39,933 nucleotides of DNA from Mycobacterium sp. (GCA_025966225.1 JAOPVI010000242.1:1-39933), one strand, 5' to 3'. Positions 17,887 to 27,005 are shown, counted from the stretch's first letter. Notes: generated by a model not told the origin, from the letters alone. Program-made: numbers and translations.

Positions 17887-18591
17887 TCAGATCTTGCGGA
17901 TGACGGTGACGACCTTGCCCAGAATCGCGGCGTCGTTGCCGGGAATCGGGTCGAACAGCGGGTTGTGCGGCATCAGCCACACCTGACCGCCGGTGCGCTT
18001 GAACGTCTTGACGGTGGCCTCGCCGTCGATCATGGCTGCCACGATGTCACCGTTGTCGGCAACGTTCTGTTGCCGGATGACCACCCAGTCGCCGTCGCAG
18101 ATCGCCGCGTCGATCATTGACTCGCCAACGACCCTCAATAGGAACAACGAGCCCTCGCCGACGAGCTCGCGGGGCAGCGGGAAGACATCTTCGACGGCTT
18201 CCTCGGCAAGGATCGGCCCGCCGGCGGCGATCCGCCCGAGCACGGGCACGTACGTCGGTTCGGGCAGCGCGTCGGAGCCCGTGACGTCGGTGCCGACGGC
18301 GGTGGTCACGGGATGATCATCGGTCCCGCGCACGTCGACGGCACGCGGACGGTTGGGATCACGTCGCAGGTAGCCCTTGCGCTCCAACGTGCGCAACTGG
18401 TGGGCCACCGAGGAGGTGGACGTCAGCCCGACCGCGTCGCCGATCTCCCGGATGCTCGGGGGATAACCCCGCGTGGTGACCGAGTTGCGGATGACGTCGA
18501 GAATGGTGCGCTGACGCTCGGTGAGGCCCGCTGCCGACCGTGAGTCGGTGCCGCTCGTTCCGCCGTCGCGGGTGTCGCCCCTATCGCTCAT
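17887..18591 (-). CDS. lexA: LexA, SOS-response repressor
   Basis: A 234-residue self-cleaving repressor of the DNA-damage regulon. The winged-helix DNA-binding domain spans about residues 24-90 ([37 protein letters not shown]). The cleavage site is A123-G124 in GRIAAGGPI, with catalytic S158 (VGESMID) and K195 (ATVKTFKR). ATG 18591 is chosen as the family start; the upstream in-frame codon at 18627 overlaps the SOS box. The gene is autoregulated through the box at 18624-18639 and is divergent from chiZ. Confidence 0.96.
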   Translation of the reverse strand: MSDRGDTRDGGTSGTDSRSAAGLTERQRTILDVIRNSVTTRGYPPSIREIGDAVGLTSTSSVAHQLRTLERKGYLRRDPNRPRAVDVRGTDDHPVTTAVGTDVTGSDALPEPTYVPVLGRIAAGGPILAEEAVEDVFPLPRELVGEGSLFLLRVVGESMIDAAICDGDWVVIRQQNVADNGDIVAAMIDGEATVKTFKRTGGQVWLMPHNPLFDPIPGNDAAILGKVVTVIRKI

Positions 18592-18623
18592 GCTTGCGAA
18601 TCTAGTCGCATCGACTTCAATAA

Positions 18624-18639
18624 TCAAACATGTGTTCGA
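18624..18639 (-). promoter_or_regulatory. SOS box of lexA
   Basis: On the minus strand TCGAACACATGTTTGA, 11 of 12 informative positions of the mycobacterial LexA site TCGAAC-N4-GTTCGA. It lies 32 nt upstream of the lexA start, as expected for autoregulation. Confidence 0.9.
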
Positions 18640-18705
18640 GGTGTGTCGCCATGCCGTTTGGACGGAATTTTGATGTCGGTGGGTCTGGTTATGGTTTGCA
18701 ACAGT

Positions 18706-18721
18706 TCGATCACATGTTCTA
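18706..18721 (+). promoter_or_regulatory. SOS-box-like site upstream of chiZ (distal)
   Basis: TCGATCACATGTTCTA matches 10 of 12 informative positions of TCGAAC-N4-GTTCGA. It ends 4 nt before the proximal site. Confidence 0.6.
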
Positions 18722-18725
18722 TTAA

Positions 18726-18741
18726 TCGAACAGGTGATCGA
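18726..18741 (+). promoter_or_regulatory. SOS box upstream of chiZ (proximal)
   Basis: TCGAACAGGTGATCGA matches 11 of 12 informative positions. Its centre is 20 bp from that of the distal site, about two helical turns, so two LexA dimers could sit on the same face of DNA. It lies 51 nt before the chiZ start. Confidence 0.8.
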
Positions 18742-18792
18742 TTATGGTTTCGAACACAGGAGCGAACCAACTTACGAGGAAGGCCCCCGAAG

Positions 18793-19248
18793 ATGACCAT
18801 CATCACCCGTGAAGACCCCACCGATCTCGTCGTACGTCGAGTGCGGCCGCGCCAGGACGTGCGGCGCCGTCCACGGTCGGCCCGGCCACAGGGAGCGGCC
18901 CATCAGTACCGCGGCACCGGAGTGCTGATGTCCCGTGCATCGCACCGCCGTCGACCGATCACGCCGTTGTCGACCGTCGTGCTTGCGTTGATCGCCGCGG
19001 CGGTCACCGTATGGCTCGGACTGGTCGCGCAACTCGGCGGATCGGCGACCTCGTCGGATTCGCCCGCAGCCATCCCGAGCCAGCTGGCGGTCGTCAAAGT
19101 CCAGTCGGGCGAGTCGTTGCAGCAGCTCGCTCAGCGAATTGCGCCAGATGCGCCCGCGGCGGCGGTCGTCGATCAGATTCGCGAATTGAACAAGCTCGAC
19201 TCGGGCGTCGTTGACGCCGGCCGGACGCTGATCGCTCCCGTCGGCTGA
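18793..19248 (+). CDS. chiZ: ChiZ-like SOS-induced LysM membrane protein
   Basis: A 151-residue protein. The N-terminus is very basic and cytoplasmic (RRVRPRQDVRRRPRSARP). It is followed by one TM helix (LSTVVLALIAAAVTVWLGLVA, about 60-80) and an extracytoplasmic LysM domain (VVKVQSGESLQQLAQRI to the C-terminus). M. tuberculosis ChiZ (Rv2719c) acts in damage-induced division arrest and binds FtsI/FtsQ; that role is family knowledge. ATG 18793 is preceded by GAGGAAGG. The adjacent SOS boxes predict LexA control together with lexA. Confidence 0.9.
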   Translation: MTIITREDPTDLVVRRVRPRQDVRRRPRSARPQGAAHQYRGTGVLMSRASHRRRPITPLSTVVLALIAAAVTVWLGLVAQLGGSATSSDSPAAIPSQLAVVKVQSGESLQQLAQRIAPDAPAAAVVDQIRELNKLDSGVVDAGRTLIAPVG

Positions 19249-19288
19249 TCCGCCGACATGCGCCGTGAAACTCCCTGCCGTGCAACGG

Positions 19289-19294
19289 TACGCT
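19289..19294 (+). promoter_or_regulatory. Possible -10 element for nrdR
   Basis: TACGCT fits TANNNT and lies 41 nt before the nrdR ATG, leaving room for the visible AAGGAG ribosome site. The -35 is not clear. Confidence 0.35.
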
Positions 19295-19335
19295 CGTATG
19301 CGTCCCCCGTAGGAGCACGCGGCGAAGGAGCGGTG

Positions 19336-19800
19336 ATGCACTGTCCTTTCTGCCGCAATCCCGACTCGAGGGTGGTGGACTCCCGCGAAGCCGATGAAGG
19401 CCAGGCGATCAGGCGCCGCCGATCGTGCCCCGAGTGCGGCCGCCGGTTCACTACCGTGGAGACCGCCGTGCTTGCCGTCGTGAAGCGCAGCGGGGTCACC
19501 GAACCGTTCAGTCGCGAGAAGGTCATCAAGGGCGTTCGCCGGGCTTGTCAGGGCCGACAGGTCGATGACGACGCCCTGAATCTCTTGGCACAGCAGGTGG
19601 AAGACACCGTTCGCGCCACCGGGTCGCCCGAAGTGCCCAGCAACGAAGTCGGACTCGCGATCCTCGGGCCGCTGCGCGACCTCGATGAAGTCGCGTACCT
19701 GCGGTTTGCATCGGTCTACCGGTCATTCTCGTCGGCCGATGACTTCGAACGCGAGATCGAGGCGCTGCGCGCGCACCGTGGCGTGCCCACGTCGGGCTGA
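19336..19800 (+). CDS. nrdR: NrdR, transcriptional repressor of ribonucleotide reductase genes
   Basis: A 154-residue regulator with an N-terminal zinc ribbon using C3, C6, C31 and C34 (MHCPFC...SCPECG). An ATP-cone domain follows ([24 protein letters not shown], about 49-72 onward) that senses ATP/dATP. ATG 19336 has AAGGAG upstream. In mycobacteria NrdR represses nrd genes when dATP is high. The stop lies 8 nt from the stop of the facing PhzF-like gene. Confidence 0.96.
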   Translation: MHCPFCRNPDSRVVDSREADEGQAIRRRRSCPECGRRFTTVETAVLAVVKRSGVTEPFSREKVIKGVRRACQGRQVDDDALNLLAQQVEDTVRATGSPEVPSNEVGLAILGPLRDLDEVAYLRFASVYRSFSSADDFEREIEALRAHRGVPTSG

Positions 19801-19808
19801 TACCGCGG

Positions 19809-20507
19809 TCAGTCGAGTTGCCGGACGCCGTCGTCGACGACGCGTCCCGCGACCTTCACCCACCCCTCCGCACTCCATCGGGTGCTCAGCTGCGAACCCT
19901 GGCCTTGTGTGATCTCGAGGTCGCGACTCAAATAGTCGGTGATGCGGACCGCCGCGGCACCGGTGGCCTCGTCCTCGAGAATGCCCAGATGGCTGGCGAA
20001 CAGCCGCGACCGGATGGTCCCCGCGTCCCGGTCGATCCACGCCCACACGTAGTGCTCGACATCGTCGGAGTAATCGTCGGGGTCGGCACCGAGGACCTCG
20101 TCGACCGAATCCAGTTCATAGATGGAGAAGTCCGGTGCCCATTCGGAGCGCGCCCTGATGATGGTGAATTCGCCATTCGGCCGCGCCTCGTACTCCACCT
20201 GAACCACGCCCGCGGGCACCTGGAGGGTCTTGATCGGTGTCCCACGGTTCTTCAGCCACCACGACAGTCCGACGGTGGGGTGCCCGGCGAACGGCAACTC
20301 GGTCGTCGGGGTGAAGATGTGCGCCCGTGCCGTACTGGCACCCGCCCCGGGTAGATCGACGAAAATCGTCTCGCTGTAACCCAATTCGGTGGCGACGCGT
20401 TGTTGATCCCGCGGAGCGACGAGGCTCGTGTCGACCACGCCGAGCGGGTTGCCGAAGTTACCTGCGGAGTCGGTGAAGACGCGCAGCACGCTCACGTCGA
20501 TGGCCAT
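19809..20507 (-). CDS. PhzF-family protein (short form)
   Basis: A 232-residue member of the PhzF/DapF-fold isomerase family, corresponding to Rv2716. The start [25 protein letters not shown] and the SETIFVDLP segment (E46, the position of the PhzF catalytic Glu) are typical, as is the substrate-loop motif [16 protein letters not shown]. It is shorter than most PhzF enzymes, mainly in the second half, so activity is uncertain. ATG 20507 follows a TAGCAT hexamer by 6 nt (leaderless). Confidence 0.85.
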   Translation of the reverse strand: MAIDVSVLRVFTDSAGNFGNPLGVVDTSLVAPRDQQRVATELGYSETIFVDLPGAGASTARAHIFTPTTELPFAGHPTVGLSWWLKNRGTPIKTLQVPAGVVQVEYEARPNGEFTIIRARSEWAPDFSIYELDSVDEVLGADPDDYSDDVEHYVWAWIDRDAGTIRSRLFASHLGILEDEATGAAAVRITDYLSRDLEITQGQGSQLSTRWSAEGWVKVAGRVVDDGVRQLD

Positions 20508-20513
20508 GGCCCG

Positions 20514-20519
20514 ATGCTA
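20514..20519 (-). promoter_or_regulatory. -10 element for the PhzF-like gene
   Basis: TAGCAT on the minus strand, then 6 nt (CGGGCC), then ATG at 20507. This predicts a leaderless start independent of the upstream hydrolase gene. Confidence 0.5.
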
Positions 20520-20540
20520 CGTCGTGCCTTCGGCCGGGTG

Positions 20541-20604
20541 GGGGCGAGCGTAGCGACGGGGAAGGTGTGTGGGGGGCGAGCGTAGCGACGGGGAAGGTGT
20601 GTGG
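20541..20604. repeat. Perfect 32-bp tandem duplication
   Basis: Two identical 32-bp units (20541-20572 and 20573-20604) each contain GGGGCGAGCGTAGCGACGGG followed by GAAGGTGTGTGG. They fill most of the gap between the hydrolase stop (20615) and the PhzF-like start. The GCGAGCGTAGCGACGGG core resembles short interspersed repeats common in mycobacterial intergenic DNA and is distantly like the miaB repeat core. Confidence 0.88.
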
Positions 20605-20614
20605 GGGAAACGAC

Positions 20615-21655
20615 TCAGGTAGCGCTACGTTCGTCCTGTCCCATGGCGTCGAGCACGGCGACGCGGGTGTCTATCGTGCCGGTGATGGTCTGTTCGCTGA
20701 TGCCGGTGCGCAACAGGTCCCGCAACACGTCTTGGTCGTAGACCGCCGGTTCGGTGGAATCGATGAACTTCTCGACTAGCTCGACGAAGCGGTCTGGATC
20801 GTCGTGGAATGGGAAGTGGCCGGAACCCTCGAAGATCTCGAGTTGAGAGCCGGGCATTGCAGAATGTGCCATCTTGGCGTGTTCGACGGGGATGACGGAG
20901 TCGCGGGATCCCCAAATGAGTTGCACGGGTACGGATTCCGTCAGATAACATCGGTCGAGCATGGTGACCACCTGGCCACGCCAGTCCACGACGGCGCGCA
21001 GCGTGCGGGCGAACGCCGACGACGCGGTGGGCTCTGGCAGGTCGGCGAGGATCCGAACGACCTCGGGCAGGTCGCGGCCAACGCCGGTGGACCCGAAGAG
21101 CGCGCCGCCGACGCGGCCGATGACCTGAAGCGCGGGGAGCACCATCGGCAGCCGCAGTAGTGCCAGGGCTTCGCTGCCCATGGGCACCGAAGCGATGCGC
21201 AGTGCGATGTTGACGTCCTTGGTGACGCCGCCGGCGCCGACGAGGATCAACCGCTCCACCAATTGCGGGAACTGATAGGCGAACTGCATGGCGACGCCGC
21301 CGCCGAGCGAATGGCCCACCACCGTGACCTGTTCGATGTCGAGCACGCTGAGCAGATCACGCATTCCGTTGGCGTAGGCGGCGACCGAGTAGTCCGCGCG
21401 CGGCTTGTCGGATTTGCCGTGACCCAGTAGGTCCGGCGCGATGACGGTGAACCGCTGCGCGAGCTTGCTCTGCACCGTGTCCCACGTCGTCGAATTGTCG
21501 CCGATTCCGTGGATGAGCAGGATCGCGGGCCCGGTCCCTGCGACCCGGAACGCCCGCCGGTAGCCGTGGATGGTGCGGTACTGCAACGTCGGCGTGAGTT
21601 CGCGCACAGGGCGCAAGTTGGGCTTCCGCTTGGTCTTGCTCTTCTGATCGGACAC
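20615..21655 (-). CDS. Alpha/beta-hydrolase, Rv2715-like
   Basis: A 346-residue alpha/beta-hydrolase with oxyanion loop HGIGDNSTTW (49-58), DLLGHGKSD (75-83), nucleophile GHSLGG (Ser116), a cap region, acid in WGSRDSVIP and catalytic His in GSGHFPFHDDP. I use GTG 21655, which has GAGGAG 9 nt upstream; the TTG at 21664 abuts that ribosome site and is less likely. The lysine-rich start (SDQKSKTKRKPN) is probably not a signal peptide. The substrate is unknown. It follows the PAC2 gene by 38 nt, probably one operon. Confidence 0.88.
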   Translation of the reverse strand: MSDQKSKTKRKPNLRPVRELTPTLQYRTIHGYRRAFRVAGTGPAILLIHGIGDNSTTWDTVQSKLAQRFTVIAPDLLGHGKSDKPRADYSVAAYANGMRDLLSVLDIEQVTVVGHSLGGGVAMQFAYQFPQLVERLILVGAGGVTKDVNIALRIASVPMGSEALALLRLPMVLPALQVIGRVGGALFGSTGVGRDLPEVVRILADLPEPTASSAFARTLRAVVDWRGQVVTMLDRCYLTESVPVQLIWGSRDSVIPVEHAKMAHSAMPGSQLEIFEGSGHFPFHDDPDRFVELVEKFIDSTEPAVYDQDVLRDLLRTGISEQTITGTIDTRVAVLDAMGQDERSAT

Positions 21656-21693
21656 TTTCGCCAACTCCTCGCCAACTTCGCTGTCGGGCCCGG

Positions 21694-22671
21694 CTAGGGC
21701 GCTGCGCTGCCGTCGTCGCCGCCCAAGGACTCGTCGCCGCCCTGCTGAGCGAGGAATCGCTCGAACTCGGCACCGAGTTCGTCGCCGCTGGGCAGGTCTT
21801 CGTCACGTGCTAGCAAGCTCCGATTTTCCTGAGCGGAGACGAACGCATCGTACTGGCGCTCCAACGCGGTCACCACTTGAGCGACTTCCGCACTGGATTC
21901 CACCTGCTCATTGATCTTGTCGTGGACCTCCGCGCCCGACGTCGTCAGGGCTGTCAGTGGGAACTCCAGTGCCCCCGTCCGCGCCACCTGGGAGAGCAGT
22001 GCCTCGGCGGCCGGGGGATAGTCCGTCTGCGCCAGATAGTGCGGCACGTGCACGGTGAAGCCCACGGCCTCATGGCCGTGCTGAGAGAGCCGGTATTCCA
22101 ACAGGTTCGACACGCTGGCGGGCACCTGTACCTCGCCGACCCAGGGCTCGTGGTCGATGATGAGGTCCTTGTTGGTGGCATGAGCGGTCATGGTGATGGG
22201 CCGCGTGTGGGGCACCGCCATCGGGATGGTGCCCAAGCCGATGACCTGACGCACGCCCAGCCGTTCGGCGAGCAACCTCACCGCAGTGATGAATCGCTCC
22301 CATTTCAGGTCCGGCTCGAGGCCGGTGAGCAGTAGAAACGGTGTGCCGACGCTGTCGTTCAGCGCATAGAGATTGAGCTCGGGGTCGTCGTACCCGGTGA
22401 AGTGGTCGGTCTTGAACGTCATGAGCGGGCGGCGCGACCGGTAGTCCAGCAGTTCGTCGATGGCGAACGACGCCACCAACTCGGTATCCAGCGTGTCCTT
22501 GAGGTGCGCGGCCGCCAGCTTGATCGCGTGCCCGGCGTCGGAGAACCCCTCCAGCGCGTGGATCATCACCGGTCCACGGCCGTCTGCCGCGGACAGTTGG
22601 GGTGCTGGGAATTCCAGCTCGTACATCCCGGTCTGCTCGGGTTGGTAGTGCTGCTCCTGGTCGTCGACCAT
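21694..22671 (-). CDS. PAC2-family protein (proteasome-assembly-chaperone-like), Rv2714-like
   Basis: A 325-residue protein of the PAC2 superfamily. Motifs include MIHALEGFSDAGHAIKLAAAHL, YRSRRPLMTF, LLLTGLEPDLKWERF and GLGTIPMAVPHTRP, followed by a C-terminal helical, acidic tail. The actinobacterial function is not established, despite the link of the fold to proteasome assembly factors in eukaryotes. ATG 22671 is chosen because GAGGAGG precedes it by 8 nt; the in-frame codon at 22692 has none. It is divergent from the serine-protease gene. Confidence 0.87.
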   Translation of the reverse strand: MVDDQEQHYQPEQTGMYELEFPAPQLSAADGRGPVMIHALEGFSDAGHAIKLAAAHLKDTLDTELVASFAIDELLDYRSRRPLMTFKTDHFTGYDDPELNLYALNDSVGTPFLLLTGLEPDLKWERFITAVRLLAERLGVRQVIGLGTIPMAVPHTRPITMTAHATNKDLIIDHEPWVGEVQVPASVSNLLEYRLSQHGHEAVGFTVHVPHYLAQTDYPPAAEALLSQVARTGALEFPLTALTTSGAEVHDKINEQVESSAEVAQVVTALERQYDAFVSAQENRSLLARDEDLPSGDELGAEFERFLAQQGGDESLGGDDGSAAP

Positions 22672-22820
22672 TTGCGTTGCCTCCTCGTGCACTAAGTGTC
22701 GCGCACTTTGGCGTCTGTGCCCCTATAGCCATTGTGGCCCACACAACCGTTCGAACGCGGCGGCGGTACCTGGACATTCCGATGCGCCGCCCGCAGGGTC
22801 TTCGGGCAAGATCGTTGATC

Positions 22821-23591
22821 ATGCGTGGCAGGTGGATGATTTTGGCAGCAGCACTGCTGGTGTTCACCGCGTCGTGCGCTCGGGCGATACCCGGTGCCGT
22901 CGAAAAGTCGACGATCAATACGTCGCCGGTACCTACGTCGGCGGTTGGCGCCGATCCGCGGGTGGGAGCGGTGTTTGTCGGTGACAAATCCATGCACGTA
23001 TGCAGCGGCTCGGTATTGGACTCGGTGGCAGGCGACCTGATCGTCACTGCGGCGCATTGCATGGCCGATGGTGTCGATGCGTTCTTCGTGCCCGGCTACG
23101 ACAAGGATGCCGACGACAAGGACTACTGGCGCATCGACGCCGTCTATCTGGATCCACGTTGGATGGCCAACCAGGATCCGTTGGCGGACTTCGCAATTGC
23201 CCGGGTGAGTCGTGATGGGGGCGGGTCGCTGGAGCGTCAAGCCGGCGGTGGGTTTGCAATCGGATCGGCGCCAGGGGATGGCACCGAGGTCACGGTGACC
23301 GGCTACGCCATCGGCGTGGGCGGCGAACAACTCGGCTGCCGTGCCCGCACCGGCATGCTCCACGGATACCCGTCCGTGCCGTGTGCGGGTTTCGTCAACG
23401 GGACGAGCGGTGCGCCGTGGATCGCCAACTCGATGGTTACCGGGGTCATCGGCGGGTTGGACGGTGGCGGTTGCGAGCAAGACGTGTCCTACTCGCCACC
23501 GTTCGACGGTGCGATCAAGCAGTTGCTTGCCCGCGCGGAGGCAGGCGGGCCCGGCGACGCCGCGCCGATGGGATTCCTCAGCGAATGCTGA
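22821..23591 (+). CDS. Secreted trypsin-like serine protease lipoprotein
   Basis: A 256-residue S1-fold protease. ATG 22821 gives a short signal peptide ending in a lipobox-like FTASC (Cys19), so it is probably a lipoprotein. The catalytic triad is visible as H79 (VTAAHC), D123 (DFAIARV) and S196 (GTSGAPW). Four cysteines (61/80 and 173/188) could form two disulphides, the first being the classic pair next to the catalytic His. In-frame ATG 22782 is an alternative start that would lengthen the N-terminus with basic residues. The stop is 6 nt from that of facing sthA. Confidence 0.87.
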   Translation: MRGRWMILAAALLVFTASCARAIPGAVEKSTINTSPVPTSAVGADPRVGAVFVGDKSMHVCSGSVLDSVAGDLIVTAAHCMADGVDAFFVPGYDKDADDKDYWRIDAVYLDPRWMANQDPLADFAIARVSRDGGGSLERQAGGGFAIGSAPGDGTEVTVTGYAIGVGGEQLGCRARTGMLHGYPSVPCAGFVNGTSGAPWIANSMVTGVIGGLDGGGCEQDVSYSPPFDGAIKQLLARAEAGGPGDAAPMGFLSEC

Positions 23592-23597
23592 ACACCG

Positions 23598-25013
23598 TTA
23601 GGCCTTGAACTGGCTCAGCGCGCGCAGTTTGTTCATCACGTCGAGCGCGGCCACCTTGTAGGCCTCCGAGAACGTCGGATAGTTGAACACCGCATCGACC
23701 AGGTACTCGACGGTGCCGCCGCAGCCCATAACCGCCTGCCCGATGTGAACCATCTCGGTGGCGTTGGTGCCGAAGATGTGTACGCCCAGCAGGCGCAGGT
23801 CCTCGGTCGAGACCAGCAGTTTGAGCATGCCGTAGGAGTCACCTGCGATTTGGCCGCGGGCGAGCTCGCGGTAGCGCGACACCCCGACCTCATAGGGCAC
23901 CGAATCCTTGGTCAGGTCCACCTCGGTGGCGCCGACGTAGGACACCTCGGGGATCGAGTAGATACCGATGGGCTGGAGCTCGGTCATACCCTTGCAGGGC
24001 TCTCCGAAGGCGTGGTACGCGGCCAGCCTGCCCTGGTCCATCGACGTCGCGGCAAGCGCGGGGAAGCCTATGACGTCGCCGACCGCATAGATGTGATCGA
24101 CCTTGGTCTGGTAGTTGTCGTCGACGAAGATCCGGCCGCGGTCGTCGGCCTCGAGGCCCGCGGCGGGCAGGTCGAGGTGTTCGGTCTGGCCCTGCCGTCC
24201 CGCGGAATACATCACCGTGTCGGCGGGGATCTGCTTGCCACTGGCCAGGGTGGTGACGGTGCCTGAGGAGCCGACGTCGACCGCGGTGACCTCCTCGCCG
24301 AAGCGGAACGTGACGGCGAGGTCGCGGAGGTGGAACCGCAGGGCCTCGACGATTTCTGGGTCGCAGAAGTCGAGCATGGTTGGACGCTTCTCGACGACGG
24401 TGACCTTGGTGCCCAGCGCGGCGAACATCGACGCGTACTCGATGCCGATGACGCCGGCACCGACCACGACCATCGACGTGGGAATGGTCTTGAGGTCGAG
24501 GATCCCGTCGGAGTCCAGCACTCGTGACTCGTCGAACTCGACGCCCGCGGGCCGCAACGGCTTGGTACCGCTGGCAATGACGACGTAGCGGCCCGTCACG
24601 GTGATCGACTCGGCCCGAGACGGGTCCTCGACCGTCAGTGAATGCTCGTCGACGAACCGGGCGTGGCCGATGTACAACTCGACGCGGTTGCGCAACAGCT
24701 GGGAGCGCACCACCTCGATCTCCTTGCCGATGACGTGCTGGGTGCGCGCGAGCAGGTCGGCGGGAGTGATCTTGTCCTTGACGCGGTAACTGGCGCCGTA
24801 CAACTCGCGTTGGCTCATGCCGGTGAGGTAGACGACCGCCTCACGCAGTGTCTTCGACGGGATGGTTCCGGTATTCACGCAGACTCCTCCGAGCATGCGT
24901 CCGCGTTCGATCACGGCGACCGACTTGCCGAGTTTCGCGGCGGCGATGGCGGCTTTCTGGCCGCCCGGACCGGAGCCGATGACGACGAGGTCGTATTCCT
25001 GGACAGAACCCAT
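23598..25013 (-). CDS. sthA: SthA, soluble pyridine nucleotide transhydrogenase
   Basis: A 471-residue FAD enzyme exchanging reducing equivalents between NADPH and NAD+. It has the FAD-binding [15 protein letters not shown], the redox-motif region [13 protein letters not shown], where Thr replaces the second Cys of disulphide reductases (the SthA hallmark), the NAD(P) motif [10 protein letters not shown] and FAD motif IYAVGDVIG. The C-terminal dimerisation domain includes [17 protein letters not shown] 25013 is preferred over TTG 25019. A TAGACC hexamer 6 nt upstream weakly suggests a leaderless transcript. Confidence 0.94.
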   Translation of the reverse strand: MGSVQEYDLVVIGSGPGGQKAAIAAAKLGKSVAVIERGRMLGGVCVNTGTIPSKTLREAVVYLTGMSQRELYGASYRVKDKITPADLLARTQHVIGKEIEVVRSQLLRNRVELYIGHARFVDEHSLTVEDPSRAESITVTGRYVVIASGTKPLRPAGVEFDESRVLDSDGILDLKTIPTSMVVVGAGVIGIEYASMFAALGTKVTVVEKRPTMLDFCDPEIVEALRFHLRDLAVTFRFGEEVTAVDVGSSGTVTTLASGKQIPADTVMYSAGRQGQTEHLDLPAAGLEADDRGRIFVDDNYQTKVDHIYAVGDVIGFPALAATSMDQGRLAAYHAFGEPCKGMTELQPIGIYSIPEVSYVGATEVDLTKDSVPYEVGVSRYRELARGQIAGDSYGMLKLLVSTEDLRLLGVHIFGTNATEMVHIGQAVMGCGGTVEYLVDAVFNYPTFSEAYKVAALDVMNKLRALSQFKA

Positions 25014-25171
25014 GGACAAGGTCTACGCCGGTTCGCGCAATCTCGCATGCCGTGAACGTCAACTGCGCGTGAACAACCTTCGTCATCCCCAGACGCGAGT
25101 TGATCCACACCCAGCCGCGTTCCTGAGCACGGGGAGGACTTTCCGACGGCGCCTAGTGCGAAGTTCGGCGC

Positions 25172-26221
25172 ATGACCACTTCCGATCCGTACGACTACTC
25201 GCTCACCCGGCCCGGCGAACTGATCGCCGCTGTGCCCGCCATGCTCGGCTTCGTCCCGGAGAAATCGCTCGTCCTCGTCACGATCGAACACGGCTGCTTG
25301 GGCTGCGCAATGCGCGCCGATCTGTCTGACGACGTGCTCGGCATCGCCATCCAGATGGCCGAGGTCGCCGCGGCCAGCCGCCCCGAGCGAGCCGTCCTGG
25401 TCATCGTCGACGAAGCGGGAGCGTCATGCCGGATGTGCAACGACGAGTACCGCGAGCTCTCCGCAGCCGTCACCGAGGCGCTGAACGAGCGCGGCATCGA
25501 ACTGTGGGCCGCCCACGTCGTAGACCGGATCGGCGCCGGTGGCCGCTGGCACTGCGCCGACGGGTGCGGCAACAGCGGGACGGTCGACGATCCGTCGTCG
25601 TCGCCGATGGCGGCAGCGGCCGTGCTCGAAGGGCGGCCGCTCTACGCCCGCCGCGACGAACTCCTCGAGTTCGTCACGGTGACCGAACCCGAGCGGGCGG
25701 CCGGATTGAGCAAGCTGATCGAACGGGCCACCCACGCGGGCGGCGACCGTCCCGCCGCAGCCGCGCGCCGCGACGTCGAACATGCCATGGACGCCGCCAC
25801 AACGATCGCAGACGGTGGCCTACTGGCCGACGACGACGTGGCCCGGCTCGCGTGTGCACTGACCGACCCGCGGGTGCGCGACACGATGTACGCGCTCGCC
25901 GTCGGGAGAGCGGGACACGAAGCCGAAGCGCTCTGGGCGCTGATGGTTCGAGTGCTGCCCGACCCGTCGCGTGTGGAAGCGCTTGTCCTGCTTGCATTTT
26001 CGGCGTATTCCCGCGGCGATGGCCCGCTGGCGGGCATCTCGCTTGGGGAGGCATTGCGCGCCAACCCCGAACACAGGATGGCACGCATGCTCGATCAGGC
26101 GCTGCAGACGGGAATGCGCCCCCAACAGATCAGGGAGCTCGCGCGCACGGGCTACCGCTTGGCGAAGCGCATCGGCGTTCGATTGCCGCCGCCGCGACCA
26201 TTCGGCCGACGGGCCAGTTAG
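25172..26221 (+). CDS. DUF4192 protein, Rv2712c-like
   Basis: A 349-residue soluble protein matching DUF4192, of unknown function. The N-terminal signature is LTRPGELIAAVPAMLGFVPEKSLVLV, with a Rossmann-like ERAVLVIVDEAG segment, and a Cys-containing HCADGCGNSGTVDDPSSSPMAAAAVLEGRPLYARRDEL region typical of the family. The C-terminal half is helical with TPR-like wording (VEALVLLAFSAYSRGDGPLAGISLGEAL). No signal or TM. Its TAG overlaps the ideR TAA in TTAG, so the two genes are convergent with shared bases. Confidence 0.88.
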   Translation: MTTSDPYDYSLTRPGELIAAVPAMLGFVPEKSLVLVTIEHGCLGCAMRADLSDDVLGIAIQMAEVAAASRPERAVLVIVDEAGASCRMCNDEYRELSAAVTEALNERGIELWAAHVVDRIGAGGRWHCADGCGNSGTVDDPSSSPMAAAAVLEGRPLYARRDELLEFVTVTEPERAAGLSKLIERATHAGGDRPAAAARRDVEHAMDAATTIADGGLLADDDVARLACALTDPRVRDTMYALAVGRAGHEAEALWALMVRVLPDPSRVEALVLLAFSAYSRGDGPLAGISLGEALRANPEHRMARMLDQALQTGMRPQQIRELARTGYRLAKRIGVRLPPPRPFGRRAS

Positions 26222-26907
26222 ACCTTCTCCACCTTGACGGCGTGCGCCATGTCGTGGGGGAGTTCGACCTGTTCGTGGCCAGGGATGACGATCAACACGC
26301 TGCCGGAGTCGCTGACCTGAACGGTCACGCGTGCGTTGGGCACCACGCCAGCGTCCTTGAGCCGGTAGATGAGGTCGGAGTCGCCCTGGACGTGCTCGGT
26401 CAGTTGGCGGACGCGCACGGCGACGGGGAAGCCGGTCGGAAGCTCGGTGAGGCGCACCAGCGTCACGTCTTCGTCACCCGAGGACGTGACGCCAAGCTCC
26501 GACAGCCCGGGGATGGGGTTGCCGAACGGCGACGTGGTCGGGTTGTCGAGCACCTTGACGAGGCGGCGTTCGACGTCCTCGCTCATCACGTGTTCCCAGC
26601 GACAAGCCTCGGCGTGCACTTCTTCCCACGGCACTCCGATGACGTCGACCAGGAGCCGTTCGGCGAGCCGGTGCTTGCGCATTACCGAGACGGCCAGTGC
26701 GCGGCCTCTGTCGGTGAGTTCCAGGTGCCGGTCGCCCGCGACGTGGAGAAGCCCGTCGCGCTCCATGCGTGACACCGTCTGGCTGACTGTCGGGCCGCTC
26801 TGCTCGAGACGTTCGGCGATGCGCGCGCGCAGCGGCACTACGCCTTCTTCCTCGAGGTCATAGATGGTTCGCAGGTACATCTCGGTCGTATCGATCAGGT
26901 CGTTCAT
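26218..26907 (-). CDS. ideR: IdeR, iron-dependent repressor (DtxR family)
   Basis: A 229-residue Fe(II)-activated regulator of siderophore and iron-storage genes. The helix-turn-helix is around residues 27-50 (ARIAERLEQSGPTVSQTVSRME). All metal ligands of the family are present: site 1 H79, E83 and H98; site 2 M10, C102, E105 and H106. The C-terminal SH3-like domain follows (about 150-229). ATG 26907 has GGGAAGG upstream. It lies downstream of sigB, separated from it by a strong hairpin. Confidence 0.96.
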   Translation of the reverse strand: MNDLIDTTEMYLRTIYDLEEEGVVPLRARIAERLEQSGPTVSQTVSRMERDGLLHVAGDRHLELTDRGRALAVSVMRKHRLAERLLVDVIGVPWEEVHAEACRWEHVMSEDVERRLVKVLDNPTTSPFGNPIPGLSELGVTSSGDEDVTLVRLTELPTGFPVAVRVRQLTEHVQGDSDLIYRLKDAGVVPNARVTVQVSDSGSVLIVIPGHEQVELPHDMAHAVKVEKV

Positions 26908-27005
26908 GCTCGCGCCTTCCCAAGCCCAGCGTCTTGGCCGAGTCTACCGGGGTGAGCGGCTGATCTGGGGTGCAACATGGTTCGACGCGATGTGATCACA
27001 GACAG

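Noticed and set aside
18715..18732. TGTTC-N8-GAACA inverted repeat as a separate operator
   Set aside because: It is produced by the inner halves of the two adjacent SOS-box-like sites and needs no separate explanation.
22748..22757. CGTTCGAACG as an SOS box upstream of the protease gene
   Set aside because: It is a palindrome in the wrong orientation and spacing for TCGAAC-N4-GTTCGA; no 16-bp match is present.
26991..27000. TGTGATCACA palindrome as a CRP site
   Set aside because: CRP sites need about 6 bp between the TGTGA and TCACA halves; here they abut. It also lies past the sigB terminator.
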